A stretch of DNA of 64,000 nucleotides from Aeromonas eucrenophila (GTDB lineage: Bacteria; Pseudomonadota; Gammaproteobacteria; Enterobacterales; Aeromonadaceae): the NCBI RefSeq assembly GCF_000819865.1, contig NZ_CDDF01000018.1:62001-126000 (forward strand), given 5' to 3'. Of this stretch, positions 32,007-41,372 are shown one piece after another (position 1 is the stretch's first letter; each line of letters begins with the position of its first letter). Under the pieces are notes generated by a model that worked only from the letters and a program-made list of their open reading frames with translations, was not told the origin of the DNA and searched no databases. Position numbers and translations under genes: made by a program.

Positions 32007-32822
32007 ATGACAGAGTCCTACGCCCTCTTTGTCGCCTTCGTGCTGGGCATAGTGGAAGGCCTGACCGAGTTTCTGCCCGTTTCCTCCACCGGCCACATGA
32101 TCATCGTCGGCCATTTGCTCGGTTTCGAAGGCCCCAAGGCCGCCACCTTCGAGGTGGTCATTCAGATGGGCTCCATCCTGGCGGTGGTGGCCGTGTTCTG
32201 GCGCCGGCTGTTCGGCCTGATCGGCATCCATTTCGGCCAGAAGCCGGCCCCCGGCCACGCCACCCTGTCCCTGGTGCACATCATCCTCGGCATGCTGCCC
32301 GCCGTGATCATCGGCCTCGCCATCCACAGCTGGATCAAGGCCAACCTGTTCGGGCCCGAGACCGTCATGTATGCCCTGGTGGCCGGCGGTATCTTGCTGA
32401 TCATCGCCGAGAAGTGCCGCCCGGCCGTGCGCTCCGAGACCCTGGATGACATCAGCTACAAACAGGCGTTCGGCATAGGCCTGTTCCAGTGCCTCGCGCT
32501 CTGGCCCGGCTTCTCCCGCTCCGGTGCCACCATCAGTGGCGGCATGCTGATGGGCATCAGCCGTCAGGCGGCGGCCGAGTTCTCCTTCATCCTGGCGGTG
32601 CCTATGATGGTGGCGGCCAGCGGGCTGGATCTCTACAAGAGCCGCGACTTCCTCTCCATGGCCGACTTCCCCATGTTTGCGGTGGGCTTCATCACCGCCT
32701 TCGTGGTGGCCATGATCGCCATCAAGACCTTCCTGGCGCTGATCCGTCGCCTCGACTTCATCCCGTTCGCCATCTACCGCTTCGCGGTGGCCTTCGCCGT
32801 CTATCTGGTGTTTGTGGCCTGA
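32007..32822 (+). CDS. uppP: Undecaprenyl-diphosphatase
   Basis: 271 residues with about eight membrane helices. It carries the BacA/UppP motifs [13 protein letters not shown] (about residue 17, with the catalytic Glu and Ser) and P-G-F-S-R-S-G-A-T (about residue 170, with the catalytic Arg). It dephosphorylates undecaprenyl pyrophosphate to recycle the peptidoglycan lipid carrier and gives bacitracin tolerance. Confidence 0.96.
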   Translation: MTESYALFVAFVLGIVEGLTEFLPVSSTGHMIIVGHLLGFEGPKAATFEVVIQMGSILAVVAVFWRRLFGLIGIHFGQKPAPGHATLSLVHIILGMLPAVIIGLAIHSWIKANLFGPETVMYALVAGGILLIIAEKCRPAVRSETLDDISYKQAFGIGLFQCLALWPGFSRSGATISGGMLMGISRQAAAEFSFILAVPMMVAASGLDLYKSRDFLSMADFPMFAVGFITAFVVAMIAIKTFLALIRRLDFIPFAIYRFAVAFAVYLVFVA

Positions 32823-32843
32823 TCCCGCGCGGTGACATGAATG

Positions 32844-32871
32844 AAAAAAGGGACCTTTCGGTCCCTTTTTT
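32844..32871. terminator. Bidirectional terminator uppP / chrR
   Basis: AAAAAAGGGACC-tttc-GGTCCCTTTTTT, a strong hairpin with T-runs on both strands between two convergent genes. Confidence 0.9.
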
Positions 32872-32886
32872 ATTGCGTCAGCGTCC

Positions 32887-33543
32887 TCAGTAGAGGCGAT
32901 GACTGATGCCATTGAGCAGCCGCGACAGCCCCCTGATGAACTGCACAGGCGCATCCTGCACCGTGTAGCAGAGACAACCGTCCGGGGTATGCGGGCTGTG
33001 GGCGTGGTTGGCATCACACCAGATGAAATCGCCGGCCTGATAGCGGGTCTCGCCATCCTGCATGCTGCCCGCCAGCAACAGGGTCAGCTCATAACCGCGA
33101 TGGGTGTGCTCCGGGATGCGCCCGCCGGCTTCGATGTGCAGCAGGCTGGCACGGGCCCCCTGCTCGGTCAGCGGCAGACTGTGCTGGCGAATGGCGCCAA
33201 AACGACGCCAGTTGACCCTGTGGTAGCGGGCCAGGGCCCTGGGCAGCCGATAGCCTCGATCGCCCACCTGCAACTCGGGGGCCGGCGAGACGGGGGCCAC
33301 CTGGTGGAGCACGGGTTGTTGCAAGATGTTCGCCAGCAGGGCGTCCAGCGCAATCGCCTCGGCCTCTGCAGCCACCGGCTCGGGAAGATGATGGGCCGCC
33401 AGCTCCGCTTCGAAGCTACGCAGCCTGGCGCCGCACTCGGGGCAGAGTTCACAGTGGGCGGAGACGCCGACCGTCAGCGGCAGTGGCAGTTCGCCGGCGG
33501 CAAAGGCATGCAACATGGCGTGGGTGGGGTGGGCTTTAATCAT
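32887..33543 (-). CDS. ChrR-type anti-sigma factor
   Basis: 218 residues. The N-terminal anti-sigma domain has the zinc motif H-C-E-L-C-P-E-C preceded by further His residues. The C-terminal half is a cupin with E-H-T-H-R-G-Y-E and D-G-x-x-C. In Rhodobacter ChrR this layout holds an RpoE-type sigma factor inactive until singlet oxygen or organic hydroperoxide destroys the complex. Start overlaps the end of the sigma factor gene by 8 bases, so the pair is co-translated. Confidence 0.88.
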   Translation of the reverse strand: MIKAHPTHAMLHAFAAGELPLPLTVGVSAHCELCPECGARLRSFEAELAAHHLPEPVAAEAEAIALDALLANILQQPVLHQVAPVSPAPELQVGDRGYRLPRALARYHRVNWRRFGAIRQHSLPLTEQGARASLLHIEAGGRIPEHTHRGYELTLLLAGSMQDGETRYQAGDFIWCDANHAHSPHTPDGCLCYTVQDAPVQFIRGLSRLLNGISHRLY

Positions 33544-34105
33544 GATCTTGCTCCACTTGCTCTTTGAGTTTCTGTAAGGCGAGGCGCAGACGGGACTTGA
33601 TGGTGCCGAGCGGTACGCCGAGCCGCGCGGCCAGCTCCTGCTGGGAGAACTCCTGCAGATAGATGCCGCGCACCACCTGCTGCTGGGATTCCGGCAAGAT
33701 GGCGAGGTAATGGGCCATCTGGCTCGTCAGCACGGCGCCTTCCCCCTCGCTCAGGTGATCCTCCTGCGCCCTGAACTCCAGCACGGGCCACAGCTCCTCG
33801 GCACAGAGATCCTCCTTGCTGGCCCGGCGGCGGCGCAGCATGTCGAAGCACTGGTTGCGCATGACGGTGTAGATCCAGGTGGTCGGTGCCCCCTTGTCGG
33901 GGTGATAGAGCCGCGCCTTCTGCCACACTAGCAGCATGGTCTCCTGCACCAGCTCCAGGGCGTTGGCCTCGTTGCCGAGATGGCGCAGGCCATAGCCGCG
34001 GATGCGGGGGGCGAAGTGGTGAAACAGGGCGCAGAAGGCCGCCCGGTCGGCCTGTTCGGCCACCCGCAGCAGTTGCGATTTCAGATCCCCATCGGGACTG
34101 TCCAT
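33536..34105 (-). CDS. ECF RNA polymerase sigma factor (RpoE/ECF11-like)
   Basis: About 189 residues. Sigma region 2 (ALFHHFAPRIRGYGL, then ELVQETMLLVWQKA) is followed by sigma region 4 near the C-terminus (EFSQQELAARLGVPLGTIKSR). Its ChrR partner directly downstream assigns it to the group responding to photo-oxidative or peroxide stress. I prefer the ATG at 34105, which gives a normal N-terminus; the ATG at 34156 would add 17 residues. Neither has a strong ribosome binding site. Confidence 0.88.
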   Translation of the reverse strand: MDSPDGDLKSQLLRVAEQADRAAFCALFHHFAPRIRGYGLRHLGNEANALELVQETMLLVWQKARLYHPDKGAPTTWIYTVMRNQCFDMLRRRRASKEDLCAEELWPVLEFRAQEDHLSEGEGAVLTSQMAHYLAILPESQQQVVRGIYLQEFSQQELAARLGVPLGTIKSRLRLALQKLKEQVEQDHD

Positions 34106-34231
34106 GGGCGCGGAGGTCCTGTGCCGGATAAGTGATGGTTGGCTAGTATATGTCATCGCACCCTACCTTGATGGGAACTGTCCTCTCCAGTACGAAGGCC
34201 CGCCAAAAAGGATCTGCGGCGGCGATCAAAT

Positions 34232-34813
34232 TCAGTGGCTCGCCACCAGCAGGCCGCTCAGCAGGGAGAGCGCGGGCTGATTGTCCCTCGCCGCCAGCAA
34301 CCACTGCTTCTGCTCCACCGGGATGGGCAGCACCTCTAACCAGCGCTGCGCCACCCAGCTGGCGTCCTCCCAGTCCGGCTGGGCGTAGAGGGCCGCGTAT
34401 TCGGGGTAATCGTTGAACACATCCTGCAGGGCCTTGGCGAGGGCATGTTGATCGGCACTGAGCCGACCGGTTTGCCAGGGCGGCAGCAGCTCCACCTCCC
34501 CCACCCGCAGGCCATCGGACTCCTGCCACAGATCGCAGATCCTGACTCTGTCCAGCCCCAGCACTGTGATGCCGAGCAGGCCGTCCGGCAGCAGATCGAA
34601 ATCGATGATCCGCCCCCGGGTGGCGATGGGGTACATGTTGCGCATCGCCTCCGGCTGGCGGGGATCCAGCATGCAGAGCGCAAACGCCCTCTCCTGCGCC
34701 TCGGCGACCATGCGCTGATAGCGAGGCTCGAAGATGCGCAGGGGCATGATGCCGCCGGGCAGCAGGTGAGCGGAGAGTGGAAATAACGCCAGTTTCATCG
34801 AAATAGTCCTCAT
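34232..34813 (-). CDS. Lon N-terminal (substrate-binding) domain protein
   Basis: 193 residues. The N-terminal half is a LON substrate-binding domain (ALFPLSAHLLPGGIMPLRIF, then EPRYQRM), without the ATPase or protease parts of Lon. Such stand-alone LON-domain proteins are common but their role is not settled. The start at 34813 has an AGGAG site. Lies 126 bases upstream of the sigma factor gene on the same strand, so the three may be co-expressed. Confidence 0.85.
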   Translation of the reverse strand: MRTISMKLALFPLSAHLLPGGIMPLRIFEPRYQRMVAEAQERAFALCMLDPRQPEAMRNMYPIATRGRIIDFDLLPDGLLGITVLGLDRVRICDLWQESDGLRVGEVELLPPWQTGRLSADQHALAKALQDVFNDYPEYAALYAQPDWEDASWVAQRWLEVLPIPVEQKQWLLAARDNQPALSLLSGLLVASH

Positions 34814-35113
34814 GCCGACTTCTCCTGATGATACGACGACCCCGGAGGGCGAGATCATTCCGATCGGGCCGGAATAAATAACCCCTTAACAATCAGGGGA
34901 AAATAGCCTGGACAAGCCGCTTCGATATGCAGTAAAAATGGATAACCACCACTTATTCGGCTCATTATTCTGGAATGTGGTGGCAAACGCAGTGAAATAT
35001 CCGCCGCACCAAGACGGTCGGGCCATTCCTATAGTTTTCTCGGCCCGATGCGGGTAAAATTCACGCCCTTATCTAGTCAGTCATTTTTCGACGCGCAACC
35101 TCGGTGGTCAGTT
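34814..35113. other. Intergenic region upstream of argS
   Basis: About 300 bases with no gene. It holds a TATAGT at 35030-35035 that could serve as argS -10 and a small hairpin CCCCT / AGGGG near 34882-34899. I see nothing else of note. Confidence 0.4.
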
Positions 35114-36859
35114 ATGAAAGAGCATATTCATCATCTACTTGAACAAACGGTAGCCAATCTGAAGTCTGCAGGCGTGTTGCCAGCCGACCTGGAAGCCCGG
35201 GTGCAAGTAGACCGATGCAAGGAGAAGGCTCACGGTGACCTGGCCACCAACCTGGCCATGCTGCTGGCCAAACCGGCCCGCAAGAATCCCCGCGAGCTGG
35301 CTGCCGCCATCATCGAGCACCTGCCCGCCTCGGATCTGATCGCCAAGGTCGAGATCGCCGGCCCCGGCTTCATCAACTTCTTCTTCGACCAGCGCTGGCT
35401 GGCCGGCCAGGTCGAGGCCATGGTGCAGAGCGCCAACGCCAACGTGAAGCTGCCAACCCCGCAAACCGTGGTGGTGGATTACTCTGCCCCCAACGTCGCC
35501 AAAGAGATGGCGGTGCACCACATCCGCTCCACCGTCCTCGGTGACGTGGCGGCCCGCGCCCTGGAATTCCTCGGCCACAAGGTGATACGTGCCAACCACA
35601 TCGGTGACTGGGGTACCCAGTTCGGCATGCTGATCGCCTATCTGGAGAAGATGGCCAACGAGCACGCCTCCGACATGGAGCTGCGCGACCTGGAAGCCTT
35701 CTACACCCAGGCCAAGCGTTACTACGACGAAGACGAAGCCTTCGCCGAGCGCGCCCGTAACTACGTGGTCAAGCTGCAGGGTGGCGATGAGTACTGCCGC
35801 ACCATGTGGAAGAAACTGGTCGACATGACCATGGAGCAGAACCAGCGCAACTACGATCGCCTGAATGTCTCCCTGACCAGCAAGGACATCATGGGCGAGT
35901 CCATGTACAACGACATGCTGCCGGAGATAGTCGCCGATCTGAAGGCCCGCGGCCTGGCTGTCGAGAGCGACGGCGCCACCGTCGTCTACCTGGACGAATA
36001 CAAGAACAAGGATGGGGAGCCCATGGGCGTCATCATCCAGAAGAGCGATGGCGGTTTCCTCTACACCACCACCGACATCGCCTGCGCCAAATACCGCTAC
36101 GAAACCCTGGGCGCCGACCGGGTCATGTACTTCATCGACTCCCGTCAGCACCAGCACCTGATGCAGGCCTGGACCATCACCCGCAAGGCGGGCTATGTGC
36201 CGGAATCCGTGCCCCTCGAGCACCACGCCTTCGGCATGATGCTGGGCAAGGACGGCCGTCCCTACAAGACCCGCTCCGGCGGCACCGTCAAGCTGGTCGA
36301 GCTGCTGAACGAGGCAGAAGATCGCGCCGCCGCCCTGCTGGAGAGCCGCAACAGTGATCTGTCCGCCGAGGAGAAGGCCAAGGTGGTGCAAGCCATCGCC
36401 ATGGGCGCGGTCAAGTATGCGGATCTGTCCAAGAACCGCACCACCGACTACATCTTCGACTGGGATCTGATGCTGTCGTTTGAAGGCAACACCGCCCCTT
36501 ACCTGCAGTACGCCTACACCCGTATCCAGTCCATCTTCCGCAAGGCCGGCGTCGATGCCGACACCCTGGGCGGTAACCTGGTGCTGAACGAAGAGGCGGA
36601 AGAGGTGCTGGCCCAGAAGCTGATCCAGTTCTCCGACGCGGTCAACAGCGTGGCGGACAAGGGCATGCCGCACCTGCTCTGTACCTATCTGTACGAGCTG
36701 TCCGGCAACTTCATGACCTTCTACGAAGCCTGCCCGATCAACAAGGATGGCGTCGATGAGACCAGCCGCCAGAGCCGTCTGCTGCTGTGTGCCGCCACCG
36801 CCAAGGTCCTGAAACTGGGCTTGGGCGTACTGGGCATCCACACCCTGGAGCGCATGTAA
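35114..36859 (+). CDS. argS: Arginyl-tRNA synthetase
   Basis: 581 residues, collinear with the Escherichia coli enzyme. It has an N-terminal Arg-tRNA additional domain, then the catalytic Rossmann fold and a C-terminal DALR anticodon-binding domain (ending [14 protein letters not shown]). The segment that normally carries the class I HIGH signature (KEMHVGHLRST in E. coli) reads [11 protein letters not shown] here, so the first His and the Gly of the motif are replaced. The KMSKS-equivalent loop ([14 protein letters not shown]) is normal for this group. ATG at 35114 begins the conserved N-terminus. Followed 3 bases later by ftsN. Confidence 0.95.
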   Translation: MKEHIHHLLEQTVANLKSAGVLPADLEARVQVDRCKEKAHGDLATNLAMLLAKPARKNPRELAAAIIEHLPASDLIAKVEIAGPGFINFFFDQRWLAGQVEAMVQSANANVKLPTPQTVVVDYSAPNVAKEMAVHHIRSTVLGDVAARALEFLGHKVIRANHIGDWGTQFGMLIAYLEKMANEHASDMELRDLEAFYTQAKRYYDEDEAFAERARNYVVKLQGGDEYCRTMWKKLVDMTMEQNQRNYDRLNVSLTSKDIMGESMYNDMLPEIVADLKARGLAVESDGATVVYLDEYKNKDGEPMGVIIQKSDGGFLYTTTDIACAKYRYETLGADRVMYFIDSRQHQHLMQAWTITRKAGYVPESVPLEHHAFGMMLGKDGRPYKTRSGGTVKLVELLNEAEDRAAALLESRNSDLSAEEKAKVVQAIAMGAVKYADLSKNRTTDYIFDWDLMLSFEGNTAPYLQYAYTRIQSIFRKAGVDADTLGGNLVLNEEAEEVLAQKLIQFSDAVNSVADKGMPHLLCTYLYELSGNFMTFYEACPINKDGVDETSRQSRLLLCAATAKVLKLGLGVLGIHTLERM

Positions 36860-36862
36860 TAG

Positions 36863-37684
36863 ATGGCGACCCGGGATTACGTCGGCAACAGCCCGAGACG
36901 ACGGGCCGGTGGTCGTAACACCAAGAAAGCGGCACCTCGCCGCTTTCCTGTTATCCCGGCACTGCTGGCCGGGGCCCTGGTCGTCGGCTTTGGCGCCTTC
37001 CTCTATCTGATCAACGGCAAGGGGGCGGATGCCCCCACCATCGAAGAACAGGTCAAGGCCAACAAGCCGAAGGCACAGAACGATGGCCTGCCCCAGGAGA
37101 AGTGGAGCTACATAGAACGGCTGGAAAACAAGCAGGTGGACATCATAGAGCCGCCGCCCCAACCGGGCGTGTTGCCACCGCCACCGGCCGACACCCTGAC
37201 CCTGCAGCCGGAGAAGCTGCCGCAGCCGATACCGACCGACATCCCTCAGCCGGGCACCCCCATCGGCCAGGTGAAACCCTTCCAGCCGCAACCGGTACAA
37301 CCGACCAAGCCCGCCACCGGCGCCCCCGTGGCCAGCGCCCAGGAGCAGGTGATCGACCGCAAGGCCGAACTCGCGCGGATGGAGAAGGAGATGCGGGCCG
37401 AGCAGGAGAAAGCCAAGGCAGCCGCGGCACAAACGGCGGCCGCCGACAGTGGCCGCTACATGATGCAATGCGCCGCCCTGCGCTCACAGGATTCTGCCGA
37501 GTCGCTCAAGGCGCGCATCGCCTTCACCGCCGGCCTCTCCTCCAGCCTGCAGGTGGTCAATGGCGCCAACGGCGCCGTCTACAAGGTGATGGTCGGTCCC
37601 TTCAGCGGCAAGGCCGCCGCCGATGGTGCCAATCGCAAGCTGCAAGGCGCCGGAATCAGCGGCTGTATCCCCAAGAAGGGCTGA
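36863..37684 (+). CDS. ftsN: Cell division protein FtsN
   Basis: 273 residues. A short basic cytoplasmic N-terminus starting M-A-T-R-D-Y-V (as in FtsN), one membrane helix (about 32-51), a Pro/Gln-rich periplasmic linker, a charged coiled-coil segment (about 165-190) and a C-terminal SPOR domain that binds denuded septal glycan (GRYMMQCAALRS, then YKVMVGPFSG). It activates septal peptidoglycan synthesis. The gene order before hslVU is the same as in enterics, although argS rather than cytR precedes it here. Confidence 0.9.
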   Translation: MATRDYVGNSPRRRAGGRNTKKAAPRRFPVIPALLAGALVVGFGAFLYLINGKGADAPTIEEQVKANKPKAQNDGLPQEKWSYIERLENKQVDIIEPPPQPGVLPPPPADTLTLQPEKLPQPIPTDIPQPGTPIGQVKPFQPQPVQPTKPATGAPVASAQEQVIDRKAELARMEKEMRAEQEKAKAAAAQTAAADSGRYMMQCAALRSQDSAESLKARIAFTAGLSSSLQVVNGANGAVYKVMVGPFSGKAAADGANRKLQGAGISGCIPKKG

Positions 37685-37702
37685 TCCCCTTTCCCGAAAG
37701 CC

Positions 37703-37734
37703 AGAAGGCAGGGCCAGCGCCCTGCCTTCTTTTT
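37703..37734 (+). terminator. ftsN terminator
   Basis: 12-base stem AGAAGGCAGGGC / GCCCTGCCTTCT with loop CAGC followed by TTTTA. Confidence 0.9.
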
Positions 37735-37791
37735 ATCCGCCCTTTACCTGCCAGCCAAACCATCCCATCTTAAACTGCTGTGTCGACAGGG

Positions 37792-37816
37792 TTGAAAAAC
37801 GCCGACCCGCCCCCAT
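37792..37816 (+). promoter_or_regulatory. Sigma-32 heat-shock promoter of hslVU
   Basis: TTGAAA (37792-37797), 13-base spacer, CCCCAT (37811-37816): a full match to the RpoH consensus, 54 bases before the hslV start. Confidence 0.85.
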
Positions 37817-37869
37817 CTTTCTTGTCATGCACAGTCAGGCCGTTTTTCGGCGCTAGCGAGGTAAATGAA

Positions 37870-38403
37870 GTGACTACCATAGTTTCTGTTCGCCGCAACG
37901 GCCAAGTCGTGATCGGTGGTGATGGCCAGGTCTCCCTCGGCAACACCGTCATGAAGGGCAACGCCCGCAAGGTTCATCGTCTCTATAACGGCAAGGTGCT
38001 GGCGGGCTTCGCCGGCGGTACTGCCGATGCCTTCACCCTGCTCGAGCGTTTCGAGGCCAAGTTGCAGGCCCACCAGGGCAACCTGGAACGCGCTGCCGTG
38101 GCACTGGCGAAAGACTGGCGCACCGATCGCGCCCTGCGCCGCCTCGAGGCCCTGCTGGCGGTCGCCGATGAGCACAAGTCCTTCATCATCACCGGCAACG
38201 GTGACGTGGTGCAGCCGGAGCACGATCTCATCGCCATCGGCTCGGGGGGCAACTTCGCCCAGTCCGCCGCCACCGCCCTGCTGGAGAACACGGATCTCGA
38301 CGCCAAGAGCATCGTCGAGAAGTCCCTCAAGATCGCGGGCGACATCTGCGTCTTCACCAACCAGCACCACACCGTCGAAGTGTTGGATTACGAGCCCAAG
38401 TAA
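37870..38403 (+). CDS. hslV: HslV peptidase of the HslUV protease
   Basis: 177 residues. Starts with GTG, giving (M)TTIVSVRRN, so that Thr2 becomes the N-terminal nucleophile after Met removal, as the family requires; an in-frame ATG at 37780 would bury it and lies inside the promoter. GAGG lies nine bases upstream. Conserved G-D-G-Q-V-S-L-G and [10 protein letters not shown] segments are present. Forms the dodecameric proteolytic core capped by HslU. Confidence 0.96.
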   Translation: MTTIVSVRRNGQVVIGGDGQVSLGNTVMKGNARKVHRLYNGKVLAGFAGGTADAFTLLERFEAKLQAHQGNLERAAVALAKDWRTDRALRRLEALLAVADEHKSFIITGNGDVVQPEHDLIAIGSGGNFAQSAATALLENTDLDAKSIVEKSLKIAGDICVFTNQHHTVEVLDYEPK

Positions 38404-38457
38404 GGCCCCATTTTTCAAGGGGTGGGCCCTGCCCGCCCCGGATACAGGAACGCCATC

Positions 38458-39786
38458 ATGTCCGAGATGACCCCGAGAGAAATCGTCCACGAGCTGGACC
38501 GCCACATCATCGGTCAGGCCGATGCCAAACGCGCGGTGGCCGTGGCCCTGCGCAACCGCTGGCGCCGCATGCAGCTCAGCGAAGAGATGCGCCACGAGGT
38601 GACCCCGAAAAACATCCTGATGATAGGCCCGACCGGCGTCGGCAAGACCGAGATCGCCCGTCGTCTGGCCAAGCTGGCCAACGCCCCCTTCATCAAGGTC
38701 GAAGCCACCAAGTTCACCGAGGTCGGCTATGTCGGCAAGGAAGTGGACAGCATCATCCGTGACCTGACCGATGTCGCCATCAAGCTGGTGCGCGAAACCG
38801 AGATGGAGAAGATGAAATACCGCGCCGAAGAGGCCGCCGAGGAGCGCATTCTCGACGCCCTGCTGCCGAACCCGCGCAACAGCTGGGGTGAGGAAGAGAA
38901 GGCCGACAACTCCAACACCCGCCAGATCTTCCGCAAGAAGCTGCGGGAGGGTCAGCTGGATGATAAAGAAATCGAGCTGGAGCTCTCCGCCAGCCCCATG
39001 GGCGTCGACATCATGACCCCACCTGGCATGGAAGAGATGGCGAACCAGCTGCAGGGCCTGTTCCAGAACCTGGGTCAGCAGCAGAAGAAGAAGCGCAAGG
39101 TCAAGGTCAAGGAGGCCATGAAGGCGCTGATCGAAGAGGAAGCCGCTCGCCTGGTCAACCCGGAAGAGCTGAAGCAAAAAGCCATCCACGCGGTGGAGAA
39201 CAACGGCATCGTCTTCCTCGACGAGATCGACAAGATCTGCAAGCGCGGTGAGTCTTCCGGCCCCGACGTCTCCCGCGAGGGGGTACAGCGTGATCTGCTG
39301 CCATTGGTGGAAGGTTGCACAGTTAACACCAAGCACGGCATGGTGAAGACGGATCATATCCTGTTTGTCGCCTCCGGCGCCTTCCAGGTCGCGCGTCCGT
39401 CCGATCTCATCCCCGAGCTGCAGGGCCGCCTGCCGATCCGGGTCGAGCTGACCGCCCTCACCACGGAAGACTTCGAGCGCATCCTGACCGAGCCGAACGC
39501 CTCCCTGACCGATCAGTATCAGGCGCTGATGGCCACCGAAGGGGTCACCATAGAGTTCACCAAGGACGGCATCCGCCGTCTGGCCGAGGCCGCCTGGCAG
39601 GTCAACGAGCGCACCGAAAACATCGGCGCCCGCCGCCTGCACACAGTGATGGAGCGACTGATGGAAGACATCTCCTACGATGCCTCCGAAAAGTCAGGCG
39701 CGACCTTCACCATAGATGCCGACTACGTCAACGCCCACCTCGGCAAGCTGATCGAGGACGAAGACCTGAGCCGCTTTATCCTGTAA
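38458..39786 (+). CDS. hslU: HslU ATPase of the HslUV protease
   Basis: 442 residues, AAA+ unfoldase. Walker [10 protein letters not shown] (about residue 57), Walker B I-V-F-L-D-E-I-D (about residue 250), an intermediate domain with a basic [10 protein letters not shown] stretch, and the C-terminal tail E-D-L-S-R-F-I-L that docks into HslV. The pore motif G-Y-V-G is at about residue 90. Start at 38458 gives the canonical [10 protein letters not shown]. Follows hslV after 54 bases. Confidence 0.97.
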   Translation: MSEMTPREIVHELDRHIIGQADAKRAVAVALRNRWRRMQLSEEMRHEVTPKNILMIGPTGVGKTEIARRLAKLANAPFIKVEATKFTEVGYVGKEVDSIIRDLTDVAIKLVRETEMEKMKYRAEEAAEERILDALLPNPRNSWGEEEKADNSNTRQIFRKKLREGQLDDKEIELELSASPMGVDIMTPPGMEEMANQLQGLFQNLGQQQKKKRKVKVKEAMKALIEEEAARLVNPEELKQKAIHAVENNGIVFLDEIDKICKRGESSGPDVSREGVQRDLLPLVEGCTVNTKHGMVKTDHILFVASGAFQVARPSDLIPELQGRLPIRVELTALTTEDFERILTEPNASLTDQYQALMATEGVTIEFTKDGIRRLAEAAWQVNERTENIGARRLHTVMERLMEDISYDASEKSGATFTIDADYVNAHLGKLIEDEDLSRFIL

Positions 39787-39798
39787 GCCGGCCAGATG

Positions 39799-39829
39799 CA
39801 AAAACGCCTCCCTTGTGGAGGCGTTTTTT
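39799..39829 (+). terminator. hslVU terminator
   Basis: AAAACGCCTC / GAGGCGTTTTTT hairpin 13 bases after hslU; with A- and T-runs it can serve both strands and also lies beyond the scrR stop. Confidence 0.9.
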
Positions 39830-39847
39830 ATGGTGGATCCGAACCGG

Positions 39848-40864
39848 CTAGCGGGGGCGAGCGCCGGGCAGGATGGAGCGCCTCGGCAGATAGGGGCTGT
39901 CCACCAGCATGGTGTCCTGGTGCGTCTCGCCCTGGATGAGGTGCAGGGCGCTCAACCGGCCAATCTCGTAGTGGGGCAGTTGCACCGTGGAGAGGGCGGG
40001 GACGAACAGCTCCCCGGTGCCGACCATGTTGTCGTAACCCAGCACCGCCACGTCCTCGGGGATCCTCAGCCCCCGCGCCAGCAGCACCTGATAGGCCACG
40101 AAGGCGACCCGATCGTTGCCGCACACCACCGCATCGAAGGTCGGCCCCTGACCGTCCAGGTGGCTCATCAGGATGTCGGCGGCATCGATGTGATGCGACT
40201 CCCCGACGGGCAGGTAGTGGTGCAGCAAGGCATCAGGATCGACACCGGCCTCCCGGCAGGCCCGCTCCAGGCCCGCACGGCGGCGGGCGGTGGAGGGGAG
40301 CTCCTGCGGCAAGTGGATGCAGAGCAGTTTGCGATGCCCCGCCGCCAGCAGCGCCTTCACGCCGAGGTACTGCCCCTCCTCGTCGTTGGGGATGTAGCTC
40401 GGCAGCCGGTGAGTCAGGCTCTCGCAGTTGGCCAGCACGCAGGGGATGCTGAGCAGCTTCTCGGGAACGGGCACCTGGCGCAGCCCCATGGTGGTGTAGA
40501 TGATGCCGTCCGGCCGGTGGGCCAGCAGCAGATCGACGATCTTGCCCGGCTGATCATTGCTGAACATGTTCACCACGAAGCTGTTCCAGCCGTGCGCCCT
40601 GGCCGTCTCCTCAATGGACAGGGTCATCTCCACCGAGAAGGGGGTGGTCATGGTATCCAGCGCCAGCACCCCTATGGTGTTGACCGTCGACCTGGCCCCC
40701 CGGATCTTCCTGGCCGAGGCGTCGGAGACATAACCCAGGGCCTCCACGGCGGCCATGACGGTCTGATAGGTCTCAGGCCTGAGGCGCTGCGGCTCGTTGA
40801 TCGCCCTGGAAACCGTCATCAGCGATACGTTCGCCAGCTTGGCGACATCTTTTAAAGAAGCCAT
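39848..40864 (-). CDS. scrR: LacI-family sucrose operon repressor
   Basis: 338 residues. Helix-turn-helix SLKDVAKLANVSLMTVSRAI at the N-terminus, hinge, then a sugar-binding core domain. It is divergent from cscA-cscK-cscB and so is the likely repressor of sucrose use (ScrR/CscR type), induced by sucrose, fructose or fructose-1-phosphate. Two identical 18-base sites containing TAACGTTA lie in the intergenic region. Confidence 0.85.
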   Translation of the reverse strand: MASLKDVAKLANVSLMTVSRAINEPQRLRPETYQTVMAAVEALGYVSDASARKIRGARSTVNTIGVLALDTMTTPFSVEMTLSIEETARAHGWNSFVVNMFSNDQPGKIVDLLLAHRPDGIIYTTMGLRQVPVPEKLLSIPCVLANCESLTHRLPSYIPNDEEGQYLGVKALLAAGHRKLLCIHLPQELPSTARRRAGLERACREAGVDPDALLHHYLPVGESHHIDAADILMSHLDGQGPTFDAVVCGNDRVAFVAYQVLLARGLRIPEDVAVLGYDNMVGTGELFVPALSTVQLPHYEIGRLSALHLIQGETHQDTMLVDSPYLPRRSILPGARPR

Positions 40865-41100
40865 TCCCTCTCTCTTTCTCCTGGTTGCCGAGCGACTCGC
40901 TCACCATATCACCACACCGCTCTGTCATGAGCCGACCATCCTCTCCGATCTGGACGGCCCTCTCGGGCGACGACCGCCGAAGGCTAGCCAGAACCACCAC
41001 ATGGCGCCAGCGGATCCGCGCAGAGGCCAATCTAACCCCGAATCCGCCCCCGAAAACAGGCCGGATTGCCATCAAAACGCGATCTTGCCGACACATCCGC

Positions 41101-41118
41101 AATGTTAACGTTATCTTT
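41101..41118 (+). promoter_or_regulatory. Putative ScrR operator 1
   Basis: AATGTTAACGTTATCTTT with the 8-base palindrome TAACGTTA at its centre, a CG-centred dyad typical of LacI-family operators. Confidence 0.6.
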
Positions 41119-41163
41119 CGTGATTAACATCATGTATCGCCGATCTTTAGCGGGCATAACGCT

Positions 41164-41181
41164 AATGTTAACGTTATCTTT
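41164..41181 (+). promoter_or_regulatory. Putative ScrR operator 2
   Basis: Exact copy of operator 1, displaced by 63 bases, which is six helical turns, so both face the same side of the DNA. Confidence 0.6.
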
Positions 41182-41372
41182 TCTGAAAATTGGCACCAGC
41201 AGTATGAGAAACGACCGCATCTCCTCAGCCGCCGGTTGCCTGACCCGAAGAGTGAAGGATCTCGCGCCTCATCGCGCATGGAGACCTGGTTGACAAGGAT
41301 CGGGGACGAATTCAGCCCGTTCTTATGCCCATAAGAACCCATTGCCCAACTTTGATTGATGAGAGAGACCCT

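Larger units (their letters stand above)
40865..41372. promoter_or_regulatory. scrR-cscA intergenic control region
   Basis: 508 bases without a gene, AT-richer than its surroundings around 41100-41200. It contains two identical putative operators and a weak CRP-like CGTGA-N6-TCATG at 41119-41134. I could not place -35 and -10 elements with confidence; about 190 bases of leader follow the second operator. Confidence 0.6.

Noticed and set aside
35135..37468. Minus-strand reading frame of 777 codons opposite argS and ftsN
   Set aside because: Spans two real genes on the other strand, has no domain resemblance and shows the composition of an antisense frame.
37780..37869. ATG start for hslV 30 codons upstream
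   Set aside because: It would lie within the sigma-32 promoter and would hide Thr2, the catalytic N-terminal residue; the GTG at 37870 restores the canonical start.
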